Part shown: piece after piece, positions 1-7,415 of the stretch
Numbering within the stretch: the first letter of the stretch is position 1
Layout of the letters: every line of letters starts with the position of its first letter
Assembly: GCA_016190375.1 (NCBI GenBank)
Contig: JACPQR010000029.1
Location: 1 to 35,150, forward strand
Reading direction: 5' to 3'
From: Deltaproteobacteria bacterium
GTDB taxonomy: Bacteria; Myxococcota_A; Polyangia; JACPQR01
DNA length: 35,150 bases
Position numbers and translations under genes: made by a program
Notes under the pieces: generated by a model
What the model was told of the DNA's origin: nothing
What the model saw: only the letters and a program-made list of their open reading frames with translations
Databases searched by the model: none

Positions 1-171
1 GCCTGTTGCTTCGTCCTACCGGCGATGCTGGTGGAGATCAACAAACCGGCTCGCCGCTGGGGTTGGCCATGCCGAACCCGGGTCCGTGCAACGCACCCTT
101 GGCAACTCTCGGGGAAGGACGCGAAGTCTCGAAACTGGCGGCGCAGATCATGGCGTGTTTACATCTCTTGC

Positions 172-1044
172 ATGCGCCCTCGAGCTCTTCCCGCCCGGCG
201 TCCGATGCCGGGACCCGCGCGTGTTCGGCCCAACCCGCGGGTCGATGTCGCCGCATCCCGGCCCGGCCAGCGTGTTGACATCGCCGCCGCCGGCCCCGGC
301 GCGCAGCCTGCCGAAGGTATCCCGGAGCGTCCATCGGCCCCGGCGGCGCTCGCGGCCTGGGCAGGGGCGCTGCTCGGCCAGATCCACGGCCTCGAGGATC
401 GGATAGGCCTCGATTTCTACCGGGTCGGCCAGAGGCTGCGGCTCCTGCACGACCCCAGCGTGTACCAGGCGCTCGGCTTCCGGAGCTTCGGCCAGCTCCT
501 CGAGAGCCATGAGGTGATGAGCCGCTACTGGGCGACGCAGCTCGTTCGCATCGCGACCGAGTACAGCGCCGAGCAGGCGCGCACTCTGGGCGTGTCGAAG
601 GCCTGGGCGGTCATCTCCTACGCGGCTGCCACCGGGCAGAAGCCCTCGGAGATCGTCGAGAGAAACGCGGCGATCGATGGCACCCCGCTCGAGGCGCACT
701 CCGTTCGCGAGTTGCAGGCCGCCGCCGCCCGCGAGCGAGCGCGCCGCAAGGGTCTAATCGGCACTCAGGCCCACCGCGACGCCGAGCGCGCCGCACGAAA
801 GATCTCGCGGACGTTGCGCGCCCGGGGCGCGCGAGACGCCCACGTGCGCCTCTTGCTCAGAGGGAGCTCCTGGCGTATCCGCGTCGAGGTGTCGGCCGAG
901 CTCGCCGTCGCCGCGATCGTCGGGCCGACCGTGCGCGCCGTGGGCGCGGCGGGCGCCGCGAGCGGCGCGGGGGGCGCGGGCGGCGCGAAAGGCGTTTCCG
1001 CACGCGGGGCGATCCGGGCCGCGGGCCGCGCGCCGCCGCGGTAG
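172..1044 (+). CDS. Unrecognised protein, helical core with Ala/Gly-rich tail
   Basis: I do not recognise this family. The frame is open from base 25, but the first 50 codons look non-coding, so I place the start at ATG 172 (290 aa); ATG 205 is the alternative. A TTACAT hexamer ends 7 bases before 172, which fits the promoter spacing seen at other genes here. Roughly residues 60-190 look like a folded, mainly helical domain with many aromatic and charged residues (around ALGFRSFGQLLES and SKAWAVISYAAATG). The next stretch is Arg-rich and the C-terminus is low-complexity Gly/Ala. No signal peptide, membrane segment or catalytic motif is visible. The core resembles small DNA-associated helical domains only in general style, so no function is assigned. 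It converges on the RlaP-like gene, with two large hairpins in between. Confidence 0.6.
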   Translation: MRPRALPARRPMPGPARVRPNPRVDVAASRPGQRVDIAAAGPGAQPAEGIPERPSAPAALAAWAGALLGQIHGLEDRIGLDFYRVGQRLRLLHDPSVYQALGFRSFGQLLESHEVMSRYWATQLVRIATEYSAEQARTLGVSKAWAVISYAAATGQKPSEIVERNAAIDGTPLEAHSVRELQAAAARERARRKGLIGTQAHRDAERAARKISRTLRARGARDAHVRLLLRGSSWRIRVEVSAELAVAAIVGPTVRAVGAAGAASGAGGAGGAKGVSARGAIRAAGRAPPR

Positions 1045-1048
1045 GGGA

Positions 1049-1247
1049 GATTGTCCGGCCCCGAATGCAACGAAACGTCTCGCTCGAGGCGCGATGACCT
1101 TCGTGCCGCCGCGAACGAGACGGTTGGTTGCGTTCGTCCCAGAACAAGCCCGCGGTGATGATTGTCCGGCCCCGAATGCAACGGATCGTCTCGTTCGAGG
1201 AGTGGCGAGCCTCGTGCAGCGTCGAACGAGACGATTCCGTGCGTTCG
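1049..1247. repeat. Two tandem 111-bp units, each a 25-bp-arm hairpin
   Basis: Bases 1049-1072 and 1160-1183 are identical (gattgtccggccccg onward), giving a unit period of 111 bp. Each unit contains an inverted repeat: arms 1062-1086 with 1112-1136, and 1173-1197 with 1223-1247. By eye each pair matches at 21 of 25 positions, and both loops are exactly 25 bases. The units have diverged, yet both arms of each still pair. They fill the 235-bp gap between two convergent stop codons (1044 and 1280). They could act as a bidirectional transcription barrier or be copies of a REP/MITE-like palindromic element. There is no T-run, so this is not a classical intrinsic terminator. Confidence 0.85.
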
Positions 1248-1279
1248 CCCGCGAACGAGCTGCAGCGGTGCCGCGGCCG

Positions 1280-3292
1280 TCAGGGGTGGGCGCGCCGGAG
1301 TTCGAGAAGCCAGGCCTGGAGCTCTTCCCGGTTCGGAGGCTGCTCGGGGAGGCAGGAACGTCCCAGGGCGGCATCGAGGACAGCGAACGCGCGCTCTGCC
1401 TCGGTTCGCCAGCGCCGCGCGTCGGCGGCGTCGAGCGGCGTCCTCTCTCCCGCGCGCTTCTTCTTGATGAGCTCACGAGCGGCCTCGAAGCCGTGCTCAT
1501 CGCACAGGAGCGTCAGATCCGGCACGACCTGTCCGGTCAGGAGCACGTGCGCCCCGGTCAAGGCCGTGCGGAGCACGTAGAGCACCTGCTTGACGGTCGG
1601 GGCGGGCGACGAGCAGAGCTCTCGGAGCTGGCCGGTGGCGAATCCCCGGTAGTGACGGTGGAGACGACGCGAGAGGGCGCGGCGGACCACCGGGACGAGC
1701 GTCTCGTGCTCGGGCGAGGTGAGGAGGATGCGCGATCCGAGGACTCGTTCGACATAGTTGCCGTTGCCCCGCAGGATGCCCTGGAGCACGGCCAGCACCT
1801 CGTTCGACGAGTAGTCGATCTCGACTCCGTCCACGACCTCCATGCGCTCGACGCTGGGCGCGGGCGGAGCGAGGCCGAGCAGGCGGTGGGCGGGCTCGAG
1901 GTGGACGCCCTTCAGGTCGAGGTCGCTGTCGGGCGACGGGAATCCATACGCATGAGCGCCGCTGAGCGCAATGACGACGTGGCGCCGACTGGCATGCTCC
2001 TCGGCCACGATGCGGGCCGCCACCTCGCGCTCTTCGGGCGTGAGCGAGCTGTCGGCTACCTTCGTGGGAGCCGCGGGTGGGGCCGGGCCGAAAGGGACGG
2101 GGGCGTGCTGGAACCAGCGCCGGGCGATCTCCTCGTCGATGCGGCAGACCACAGCGTGGGCGCGTTCGAGATCGGGCCGCGGTGGGAGCCGCGTCGTCTG
2201 GCGAGCGGCCTCTAGCGCCGGTGTCAGCGCCTCCGCCTCGCTCACGACCGCGTCAATGGACACCTCGCCGCGCTTGATGGAAAGGAGCCGGTCTCGGAAG
2301 CCGCCGGTCGTCTCGAATGCCGGGGCGCCGCGCTCGAGCCAGTCGATCGCGAGCCGGATCAGACGGAGCAGGTTGTAGGCGTTCTTGGGCCTGAGCTCGC
2401 GGGGGAGATCCAGATCCACATCGGCGCGGCGCGCCCAATAGACGAGCGCGTCGAAGTCGGAGGATCCGATCCGGCCCTGGTCGTGCAGCGAGCGATAGAG
2501 CTGCTTGACGTACTCCCGGGCGCGCAGCGTCGCGTCGGCGGGCGTGGGAGAGTCGCGGACGCATTCGACGGCGAGCCGTTCGGAGACCTCGTCGAGCGAG
2601 GGCGGCGGATCCTGGCGCAGCCAGTCGACGACCAGGGCGCGGTGCTCGGCGAGCCGGAGGGACTGCGAGAGCTTGCGAAGCTGGGAGAGAGCGTACCGGC
2701 CGAAGCTGGCGTAGATCTCGGCCGAGACGAACGCATCGCGCGCGTCGAGGATCCAGGCGCCGATCGGGTCGAACGGCCGGGCCCCGGGGAGAAACAAGAG
2801 CTCGAGCGTGTTCGGATCGGCGCGCAGGCCTTGGCGGATGGCCTTGTGCGTCTCCCAGTATGTGGCGCTTCCGTCCGGCGAGATCAGGTTCTCGGGTGGA
2901 GCGCCCAGGCCCGTGACCCAGTCGAAGGGGAGCGCGAAGACGCCGCGCCGGTCGACATCGGACCGGGCATCGGCGAGGCCCCAGGCGTGCGAGCCGACCG
3001 TCGCCTCGAGGACGATCGACGAGCTCAGAGCGTCCCACGATGCGGCGCGGCGCGCGGCGAAGCGCATCTGTCCCGCTTTTCGGCCGACGAGCTCGCTCCG
3101 CGAGTAGCGCACCACGCCGACGCCCACCACGCGGACGTCGAGCGCATCCCCCTCCGAGCCGACCACCCGCCCGATCGCGCCCGCTGGCACGCGCCGGTCA
3201 CCGACCTGCCGTTCCACGCGCGTCGTGACCTCGGTCCCGTGCGGGAGCGGAACGAGCAGCGGGTCGAGCTCGGGCAGGACTCGCGGGCGCAT
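1280..3292 (-). CDS. Tandem double RlaP-like nucleotidyltransferase (DNA polymerase beta superfamily)
   Basis: This 670-aa protein carries two nucleotidyltransferase domains of the YcgL/RlaP type. Domain 1 (about 90-330) has the signature GSHAWGLADARSDVD with Asp112 and Asp114. Domain 2 (about 425-650) has GAHAYGFPSPDSDLD with Asp457 and Asp459, and a further EIDY at 491-494 that may supply the third acidic residue. Both metal-binding DxD pairs are intact; in domain 2 the usual GS is GA. Residues 15-75 look like a small beta-rich, SH3-like domain. RlaP-family members are associated with RNA-repair loci, so nucleotide transfer to RNA ends is the likely activity, but the substrate is inferred. 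ATG 3292 has no purine-rich ribosome site; TACACT lies 9 bases upstream, suggesting a leaderless message. No RNA ligase or end-processing enzyme lies beside it. Confidence 0.85.
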   Translation of the reverse strand: MRPRVLPELDPLLVPLPHGTEVTTRVERQVGDRRVPAGAIGRVVGSEGDALDVRVVGVGVVRYSRSELVGRKAGQMRFAARRAASWDALSSSIVLEATVGSHAWGLADARSDVDRRGVFALPFDWVTGLGAPPENLISPDGSATYWETHKAIRQGLRADPNTLELLFLPGARPFDPIGAWILDARDAFVSAEIYASFGRYALSQLRKLSQSLRLAEHRALVVDWLRQDPPPSLDEVSERLAVECVRDSPTPADATLRAREYVKQLYRSLHDQGRIGSSDFDALVYWARRADVDLDLPRELRPKNAYNLLRLIRLAIDWLERGAPAFETTGGFRDRLLSIKRGEVSIDAVVSEAEALTPALEAARQTTRLPPRPDLERAHAVVCRIDEEIARRWFQHAPVPFGPAPPAAPTKVADSSLTPEEREVAARIVAEEHASRRHVVIALSGAHAYGFPSPDSDLDLKGVHLEPAHRLLGLAPPAPSVERMEVVDGVEIDYSSNEVLAVLQGILRGNGNYVERVLGSRILLTSPEHETLVPVVRRALSRRLHRHYRGFATGQLRELCSSPAPTVKQVLYVLRTALTGAHVLLTGQVVPDLTLLCDEHGFEAARELIKKKRAGERTPLDAADARRWRTEAERAFAVLDAALGRSCLPEQPPNREELQAWLLELRRAHP

Positions 3293-3301
3293 TCGAGGAG
3301 A

Positions 3302-3307
3302 AGTGTA
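3302..3307 (-). promoter_or_regulatory. Putative -10 box TACACT for the double nucleotidyltransferase
   Basis: TACACT on the minus strand ends 9 bases before ATG 3292. The start lacks a Shine-Dalgarno sequence, so transcription probably begins at or next to the start codon. No clear -35 hexamer is seen. Confidence 0.4.
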
Positions 3308-3339
3308 GCTCGCCGAAGGTCGTGGTACTCGTCGAGGCC

Positions 3340-3804
3340 ATGGTGCGCTTCGCTCACACCAACATCGTCGCCCGCGACTGGCGGAGGCTCGCGCGGTTCT
3401 ACGAGGTCGTCTTCGGCTGCGTTCTGGTGCCTCCCGAGCGCGAGCACCGCGGGGAGTGGCTCGAGCGCGGTACCGGTGTGCGCGGAGCGGCGCTCGCGGG
3501 AGCGCACCTGCGGCTGCCGGGCCACGGCCCGCAGGGCCCCACCCTCGAGGTGTTCCAGTACGCGGAGCCGCTCGAGGGGCACGAGCCGGCGCCGAACCGC
3601 ATCGGCCTCGCCCACCTCGCCTTCGAGGTCGACGATCCGGCGGCGGTGATCGAGGCCGTGGTGCGGGCCGGCGGCGCGAGGCTCGGCGAGATCACGAGCC
3701 ACGACGTCCCGGGCGTCGGACGCCTCACGTTCGCCTACGCGCGCGACCCGGAGGGCAACGTCCTCGAGATCCAGCGCTGGGAGCACGACGCCGGCGGCAC
3801 ATGA
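3340..3804 (+). CDS. VOC-superfamily (glyoxalase/bleomycin-resistance fold) protein
   Basis: This 154-aa protein has two beta-alpha-beta-beta-beta modules, the usual size for a single-chain VOC protein. The metal-ligand pattern of the superfamily is complete: His6 (FAHTNIVARD), Glu70 (PTLEVFQY), His92 (GLAHLAFEVDD) and Glu143 (GNVLEIQRW). It is probably a cytosolic metal-dependent lyase, isomerase or dioxygenase-like enzyme; the substrate cannot be told. I chose ATG 3340, where the conserved first strand begins, over GTG 3322. The upstream neighbour is divergent with only 47 bp between starts. The last 192 bp, including the stop codon, recur at 5665-5856 at about 97% identity, so this gene is the intact member of a partial duplication. 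Confidence 0.85.
   Translation: MVRFAHTNIVARDWRRLARFYEVVFGCVLVPPEREHRGEWLERGTGVRGAALAGAHLRLPGHGPQGPTLEVFQYAEPLEGHEPAPNRIGLAHLAFEVDDPAAVIEAVVRAGGARLGEITSHDVPGVGRLTFAYARDPEGNVLEIQRWEHDAGGT
3613..3804 (+). repeat. Direct repeat copy A: 3' end of the intact VOC gene
   Basis: This segment matches 5665-5856 with no gaps. By eye I count 6 mismatches in 192 bases, giving a constant offset of 2052. The match ends at the stop codon; the sequence beyond is unrelated. Confidence 0.9.
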
Positions 3805-4080
3805 CGGAGCTTCACTCCCCTGCAACGACGCCGCCGAGCCCGCGAGGCGAGCCCGGGCCGGGGATCCGCGGAGGAAGCACGCGTGGAGGGCGGGGTCGGC
3901 GATCCGATCGGCCTGCTCGAACAGGAGCCACGCGCCGACTTCCAGGGCTCCCGGGATACCTCGAGGACGACCTGAGCCTCGGGCACGTTCTGACTAGAGC
4001 ACCTCAGCGAGCCGCTCGGCCCCCGCGTGGGGCGCTCGGGTCGACCGTCACGCGCTGTCAACCCTGGACGGCGGCGCGAC
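3805..4080. other. Non-coding spacer between VOC and HNH genes
   Basis: The 276 bases between the convergent VOC and HNH stop codons contain no convincing gene. One minus-strand frame reads like a short protein stretch (around GAWLLFEQADRIADPALHA), which may be an eroded coding relic. No start codon with a ribosome site and no terminator hairpin with a T-run is visible. Confidence 0.4.
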
Positions 4081-5196
4081 CTACGCCGCCAGCCGCCCGA
4101 GCGCGGCCAAGATCCGCGGCCGCTCCATCGCCACGAGCTCGCTTTCGCGCTCCCACAGGCGCGCCTCTTCCGGCAGCCGCGAGTAGATCGCGACGGCCAC
4201 GCTGCGGCTGCGGCTCGGGTCCCGCTCCCAGTCGAGCTCACTGGCGACGACCTCGAGATCCGACGCGTGCGCACGGGCGCGTCCGGACCAGTTCTCGACG
4301 TGGCGCGCGGCCGCCAGGAAGTCGCGCTTGCGGTTGTTGCAGCGCGCGTGGGCGACGACGAGGTTCTCGAGGCCATTGTTGGGGTAACGGGCCCATGGGA
4401 TGAAGTGATCGACCTCGGAGGGGCCTGAGAGGCGCGTTTGACAGTAGAAGCAGCGGCCGGCCTGCAGGGAGAGGAGCGGCGCGCGGACGGGGTCGAGGGG
4501 GACGCGCGTGGCGCCGAACAGGAAGTCGTCGAGCTCGGACTCGGGCAGGCGGTTCATCGCCGCGACCATGCGCGCCCACTCGCGGTGCAGGAGCGGGCGG
4601 AGAAGTCCGTTGAGGCGCACGAGGTTCTCTGCGACGCCGGCCCGAAGGAGCAGGCGGTTGTCGAAGGTCCTTGGAGCGCCGCGCTGGTACGCGCTGACCT
4701 CGCTCTGCCGGACGTGCTTGGTCCAGGCGTATTCGTACAGGAACCGGATCTCCTCGGGACCGACCCATTGCAGGCGCGGGATGGGCATCTCGATCAGCTT
4801 CCACTCCACGAAGCGGACGAGTTTTTCGAAGCGCTCGGGGTCGGCGAGGCGGGCCCGGAAGACGGGCTGGTCGGGATCGCGTGCGACTCCCGCGCGGTGG
4901 GCGGCGATGGCGCTCACGATCTCCGCCTGGTTGCCCTGTCGCACACCGCCCTGCCGCAAGACGTGCTGGCCACGGTACGGCGCCGCGTGCGGCCAGTACA
5001 GCTCGACGACCTTCTCCGCAAGCTGGCGTGTCGTGACGGTCTCTGGCGGCACGCCCCTGCCGGACATCTTCTCCAGGCAGAGATCGAGTAGCGCCATCAG
5101 GAGCGCGTACTTGTACGTCGCCGAGAAGCTACCCTCGTCGAGCAGGCCGAGCATTCGCTCGGCGAGCCCGATCGCGCCGCGGTCCTGGTCCGTCAT
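4081..5196 (-). CDS. HNH endonuclease domain protein
   Basis: This 371-aa protein has a C-terminal HNH/beta-beta-alpha-metal nuclease domain at about residues 240-300: CFYCQ (Cys249, Cys252), EVDHFIPW (Asp263-His264), PNNGLENLVVAHARCNNRKRD (His283, Cys286, Asn287). The paired Cys-x2-Cys and Cys286 suggest a structural zinc. The first 230 residues are helical and probably bind DNA or a partner; I do not recognise them as a named domain. ATG 5196 was chosen because it overlaps the HIT stop as ATGA and has AAAGAGG just upstream; the frame is open for 14 more codons. The layout is that of defence or restriction-type HNH proteins, but no methyltransferase or phage terminase gene is nearby. Confidence 0.85.
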   Translation of the reverse strand: MTDQDRGAIGLAERMLGLLDEGSFSATYKYALLMALLDLCLEKMSGRGVPPETVTTRQLAEKVVELYWPHAAPYRGQHVLRQGGVRQGNQAEIVSAIAAHRAGVARDPDQPVFRARLADPERFEKLVRFVEWKLIEMPIPRLQWVGPEEIRFLYEYAWTKHVRQSEVSAYQRGAPRTFDNRLLLRAGVAENLVRLNGLLRPLLHREWARMVAAMNRLPESELDDFLFGATRVPLDPVRAPLLSLQAGRCFYCQTRLSGPSEVDHFIPWARYPNNGLENLVVAHARCNNRKRDFLAAARHVENWSGRARAHASDLEVVASELDWERDPSRSRSVAVAIYSRLPEEARLWERESELVAMERPRILAALGRLAA

Positions 5197-5591
5197 CCGC
5201 CCTCTTTCCAGTAGCGAGCGCGGGAGGGCAGCACCCATCGCACGCCGCCGCGCGGGTCGGCGACGTCACCCTCGAAGCGTGGGATCACGTGCACGTGGGC
5301 GTGGTCGACCGTCTGGCCGCCAGCCGCGCCGACGTTGACGCCGAGGTTGTAGCCGGAGGGATGGTGCTCGCGATCGAGACGTTGCCGGACCTCGGCGACG
5401 AGGGCCCACAGGGCGACCCGCTCCTCGGTGCCCAGCGCGAAGTACGAGACAACGTGCCGGCGCGGCACGACCTGGGTGTGGCCGCGACTGACCGGAAACG
5501 CGTCGGTGATCGCCACTGCAAGTGCGCTCTGGACCAGTGTGTCGCCTGCGGTGATCCTGGCGCAGAACGGGCAGTCGGGCGACGGCGGCAC
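5193..5591 (-). CDS. HIT-family nucleotide hydrolase/transferase
   Basis: This 132-aa protein has the histidine-triad active site HAHVHVIPR (His97, His99, His101) and the N-terminal Cys7-x2-Cys10 typical of zinc-binding HIT (HINT/Ap4A hydrolase-like) proteins. Its length is normal for the family. Such enzymes cleave nucleoside 5'-phosphate conjugates such as AMP-lysine or diadenosine polyphosphates; the exact substrate is not visible. I take GTG 5591 as the start because the conserved CPFC motif follows immediately. It is the first gene of a two-gene operon: its TGA overlaps the HNH ATG by four bases, so the two are translationally coupled. The pair lies between the two direct repeats of the VOC 3' end. 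Confidence 0.9.
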   Translation of the reverse strand: MPPSPDCPFCARITAGDTLVQSALAVAITDAFPVSRGHTQVVPRRHVVSYFALGTEERVALWALVAEVRQRLDREHHPSGYNLGVNVGAAGGQTVDHAHVHVIPRFEGDVADPRGGVRWVLPSRARYWKEGG

Positions 5592-5664
5592 GGGCGGATG
5601 ATCGCCGTGCGTCGGACCTCACGCAAGCCGTATGCGACACCTCGCACGCCTTCCTCCATCCGGA

Positions 5665-5856
5665 CACCTCGCCTTCGAGGTCGACGATCCGGCGGCGGTG
5701 ATCGAGGCCGTGGTGCGGGCCGGCGGCGCGAGGCTCGGCGAGATCACGGCCCACGACGTCCCGGGCGTCGGACGCCTCACGTTCGCCTACGCGCGCGACC
5801 CGGAGGGCAACGTCCTCGAGATCCAGCGCTGGGAGAGCGACGCCGGCGGCTCGTGA
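5665..5856 (+). pseudogene. 5'-truncated VOC copy (direct repeat copy B)
   Basis: This stretch is a near-identical copy of the last 192 bp of the VOC gene at 3340-3804, in the same orientation and ending in the same stop codon. It encodes only the second half of the fold (from HLAFEVDD to the C-terminus). It keeps the equivalents of metal ligands His92 and Glu143 and lacks His6 and Glu70. An ATG at 5632 in frame would give 74 aa, but the extra residues are not VOC sequence. The few differences leave the frame open, so the duplication is recent or maintained. It stops 7 bp before the phosphatase stop codon. Confidence 0.85.
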
Positions 5857-5863
5857 CGAGGCG

Positions 5864-6415
5864 CTAGACGAACGCGTGGACCCAGGCCTCCTGCTCGGCG
5901 GTCTCGATCGTTCCGTGGCGCGCGCGGCGGACCGCCGCGATGGCCGCGCCCGGAGCGCGGCCGAGCGCGACGAGGCAGCAGGCCGCCAGAAGGCCCGTGC
6001 GGCCGAGACCGCCCCTGCAGTGGATGACCACGGTCTCGCCGGACCGGACGCGCTCGAGGATTTGCCCGACCAGGCCGCGAAGCTCCTCGAGCGACGACGG
6101 CACCGAGCCGTCGCGGATCGGGAGGCGGATCGACACGAGGCCGCGCTCGGTCGCGCGCGCGAACAGATCGGGGATCGCGAGCAGCTCGAGCTCGTGGTCC
6201 TCGATCAGGGAGACGAGGACGTCGGCCCCGTAATGGTCGCGGAGGCGTGCGAGATCCGCCCCGAGGTCGCGCTTCCAGTTCGCGAAGACCCCCCTGTCGC
6301 GCTTGCCGGGCGCGAACGTCATACCGATGCGGCCGGGCTCCAGGACGACGTCGTCGGCCACGAAGTCGACACGGATCGGATGGGATTCGGAGGTCGCGAC
6401 GGTCACGGGAGCCAT
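5864..6415 (-). CDS. Cys-based protein phosphatase (dual-specificity / CDKN3-like)
   Basis: This 183-aa protein has the CX5R phosphatase loop HCRGGLGRTG (nucleophile Cys133, Arg139) and an upstream RDGSVP loop whose Asp102 fits the general acid. The fold runs from about residue 25 to the C-terminus, the usual size of small DSP/CDKN3-like enzymes. It probably dephosphorylates Ser/Thr/Tyr residues in the cytosol; no signal peptide is seen. ATG 6415 follows GGGAGG at good spacing, so I reject the much longer upstream frame, which is the antisense of the Asp/Ser repeat of the next gene. Its start is only 31 bp from the divergent lipoprotein start. Confidence 0.88.
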   Translation of the reverse strand: MAPVTVATSESHPIRVDFVADDVVLEPGRIGMTFAPGKRDRGVFANWKRDLGADLARLRDHYGADVLVSLIEDHELELLAIPDLFARATERGLVSIRLPIRDGSVPSSLEELRGLVGQILERVRSGETVVIHCRGGLGRTGLLAACCLVALGRAPGAAIAAVRRARHGTIETAEQEAWVHAFV

Positions 6416-6446
6416 TGTATCCTCCCGCCGAGGAGGTGCTGGCCCA
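6416..6446. promoter_or_regulatory. 31-bp divergent start region with both ribosome sites
   Basis: The whole gap between two divergent start codons is 31 bp. Minus strand: GGGAGG (6421-6426) precedes ATG 6415. Plus strand: GAGGAGG (6430-6436) precedes ATG 6447. TATCCT at 6418-6423 could be a plus-strand -10 box. A promoter for the minus-strand gene must lie inside the lipoprotein gene. Confidence 0.6.
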
Positions 6447-7415
6447 ATGAAATGCGCGCTCGCGTGGATGGGGCTCTCGTGGATCCTGCTCTCGGTGGTC
6501 GCCTGCGGTGACGACGACGACGACGCCACGGACGGTGACGCCGACGCGGACTCCGACTCGGACGCGGATTCGGATGCGGACTCGGACGCGGACGCGGACT
6601 CGGACGCGGACTCGGACTCGGACTCGGATTCGGACGGCGACGCCGACGGTGACTCGGACGCCGACGGCGATTCGGACGACCAGGATGCCGAGCTGATCGC
6701 CGAGGCCGTCGCGGCGGGTGGCAGCGCGGCGCAGGCGCTGGGCGTGCCCCTGAAGACGGAAGGCGAGGCGCTCCACCGCGAGCGCGATCGCGCCACCGAG
6801 AACGATGCGCGGCAGCGCGCCGAGAGCGGCGTGGCGGGGAGCTCGATCGTGACCGACGCCGACTGCGTGGGCTTCGCGTGGTCCGGGCTCGAGGCGACGA
6901 CGACCTTCACCGACTGCACGCTCGAGGCGACGGGGCAGCCGCTCGACGGCACCGTCACGCTGACGGTCTCGATCGACCCGACGAGCTTCACCCTCACCTT
7001 CGAGGACCTGACGATCGGGACGACGGCGATTGACGGCTGGGTCACCCTGTCCATCAGCGGTCCGATGGACGGCACGACGACGCTCGATGCCGACCTCGGG
7101 TTCGCCATCGAGGGCGGCGCCGAGGTGAACCTCGTGCTCGACGGCGTGACGGTCGCGCGGTCCGGGGGCAACGCGGTGACGCTGAACGGAGCGGCGAGCG
7201 TGACCTCGGGTGACCTCGAGGCGGACCTGACGCTCGAGGATCTGGTCTGGGCTTCGGGCGACTGCCTCCCGTCCGGCGGGACGGTGGGGTTCGAGACGGA
7301 CACGATGACGGGCACGGTCACCTTCCTGCCGACCACGCCCGACGACGGGGTCGTCGAGATCCAGATCGGACAGCTCCCCGCCTACGAGTACACGCTGGCT
7401 GCTTGCGGCGCTTGA
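6447..7415 (+). CDS. Secreted lipoprotein with Asp-Ser/Asp-Ala repeat linker
   Basis: This 322-aa protein starts with a lipoprotein signal peptide ending LLSVVAC (lipid-anchored Cys20). Residues 21-80 are an acidic linker of D-S, D-A and D-G dipeptides. The rest (about 85-322) is rich in Thr, Val and alternating hydrophobic residues, as in a beta-sheet domain, with Cys pairs that may form disulfides. ATG 6447 is fixed by GAGGAGG and the signal peptide. The acidic linker likely holds the domain away from the membrane and may bind calcium. I do not recognise the C-terminal domain. Its stop codon abuts the stop of the convergent S37 peptidase with no intervening base. Confidence 0.85.
   Translation: MKCALAWMGLSWILLSVVACGDDDDDATDGDADADSDSDADSDADSDADADSDADSDSDSDSDGDADGDSDADGDSDDQDAELIAEAVAAGGSAAQALGVPLKTEGEALHRERDRATENDARQRAESGVAGSSIVTDADCVGFAWSGLEATTTFTDCTLEATGQPLDGTVTLTVSIDPTSFTLTFEDLTIGTTAIDGWVTLSISGPMDGTTTLDADLGFAIEGGAEVNLVLDGVTVARSGGNAVTLNGAASVTSGDLEADLTLEDLVWASGDCLPSGGTVGFETDTMTGTVTFLPTTPDDGVVEIQIGQLPAYEYTLAACGA
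6525..6687 (+). repeat. Low-complexity hexanucleotide-like repeat encoding (DSDAD)n
   Basis: Near-perfect iterations of gactcg/gacgcg units encode the Asp-Ser/Asp-Ala linker of the lipoprotein. Such tracts change length by slippage in steps that keep the frame when whole dipeptides are gained or lost. Confidence 0.85.

Noticed and set aside
1..171. Gene start upstream of 172
   Set aside because: The frame is open from base 25, but the translated sequence looks random, other frames are equally open and no ribosome site is present.
4081..5196. Prophage or homing endonuclease
   Set aside because: No capsid, terminase, integrase or intron/intein boundary is seen; only the HNH domain itself would suggest it.
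5864..7336. 490-aa minus-strand protein including the phosphatase
   Set aside because: The extra N-terminal part is the antisense of the Asp/Ser repeat lipoprotein; the real start has a good ribosome site at 6415.
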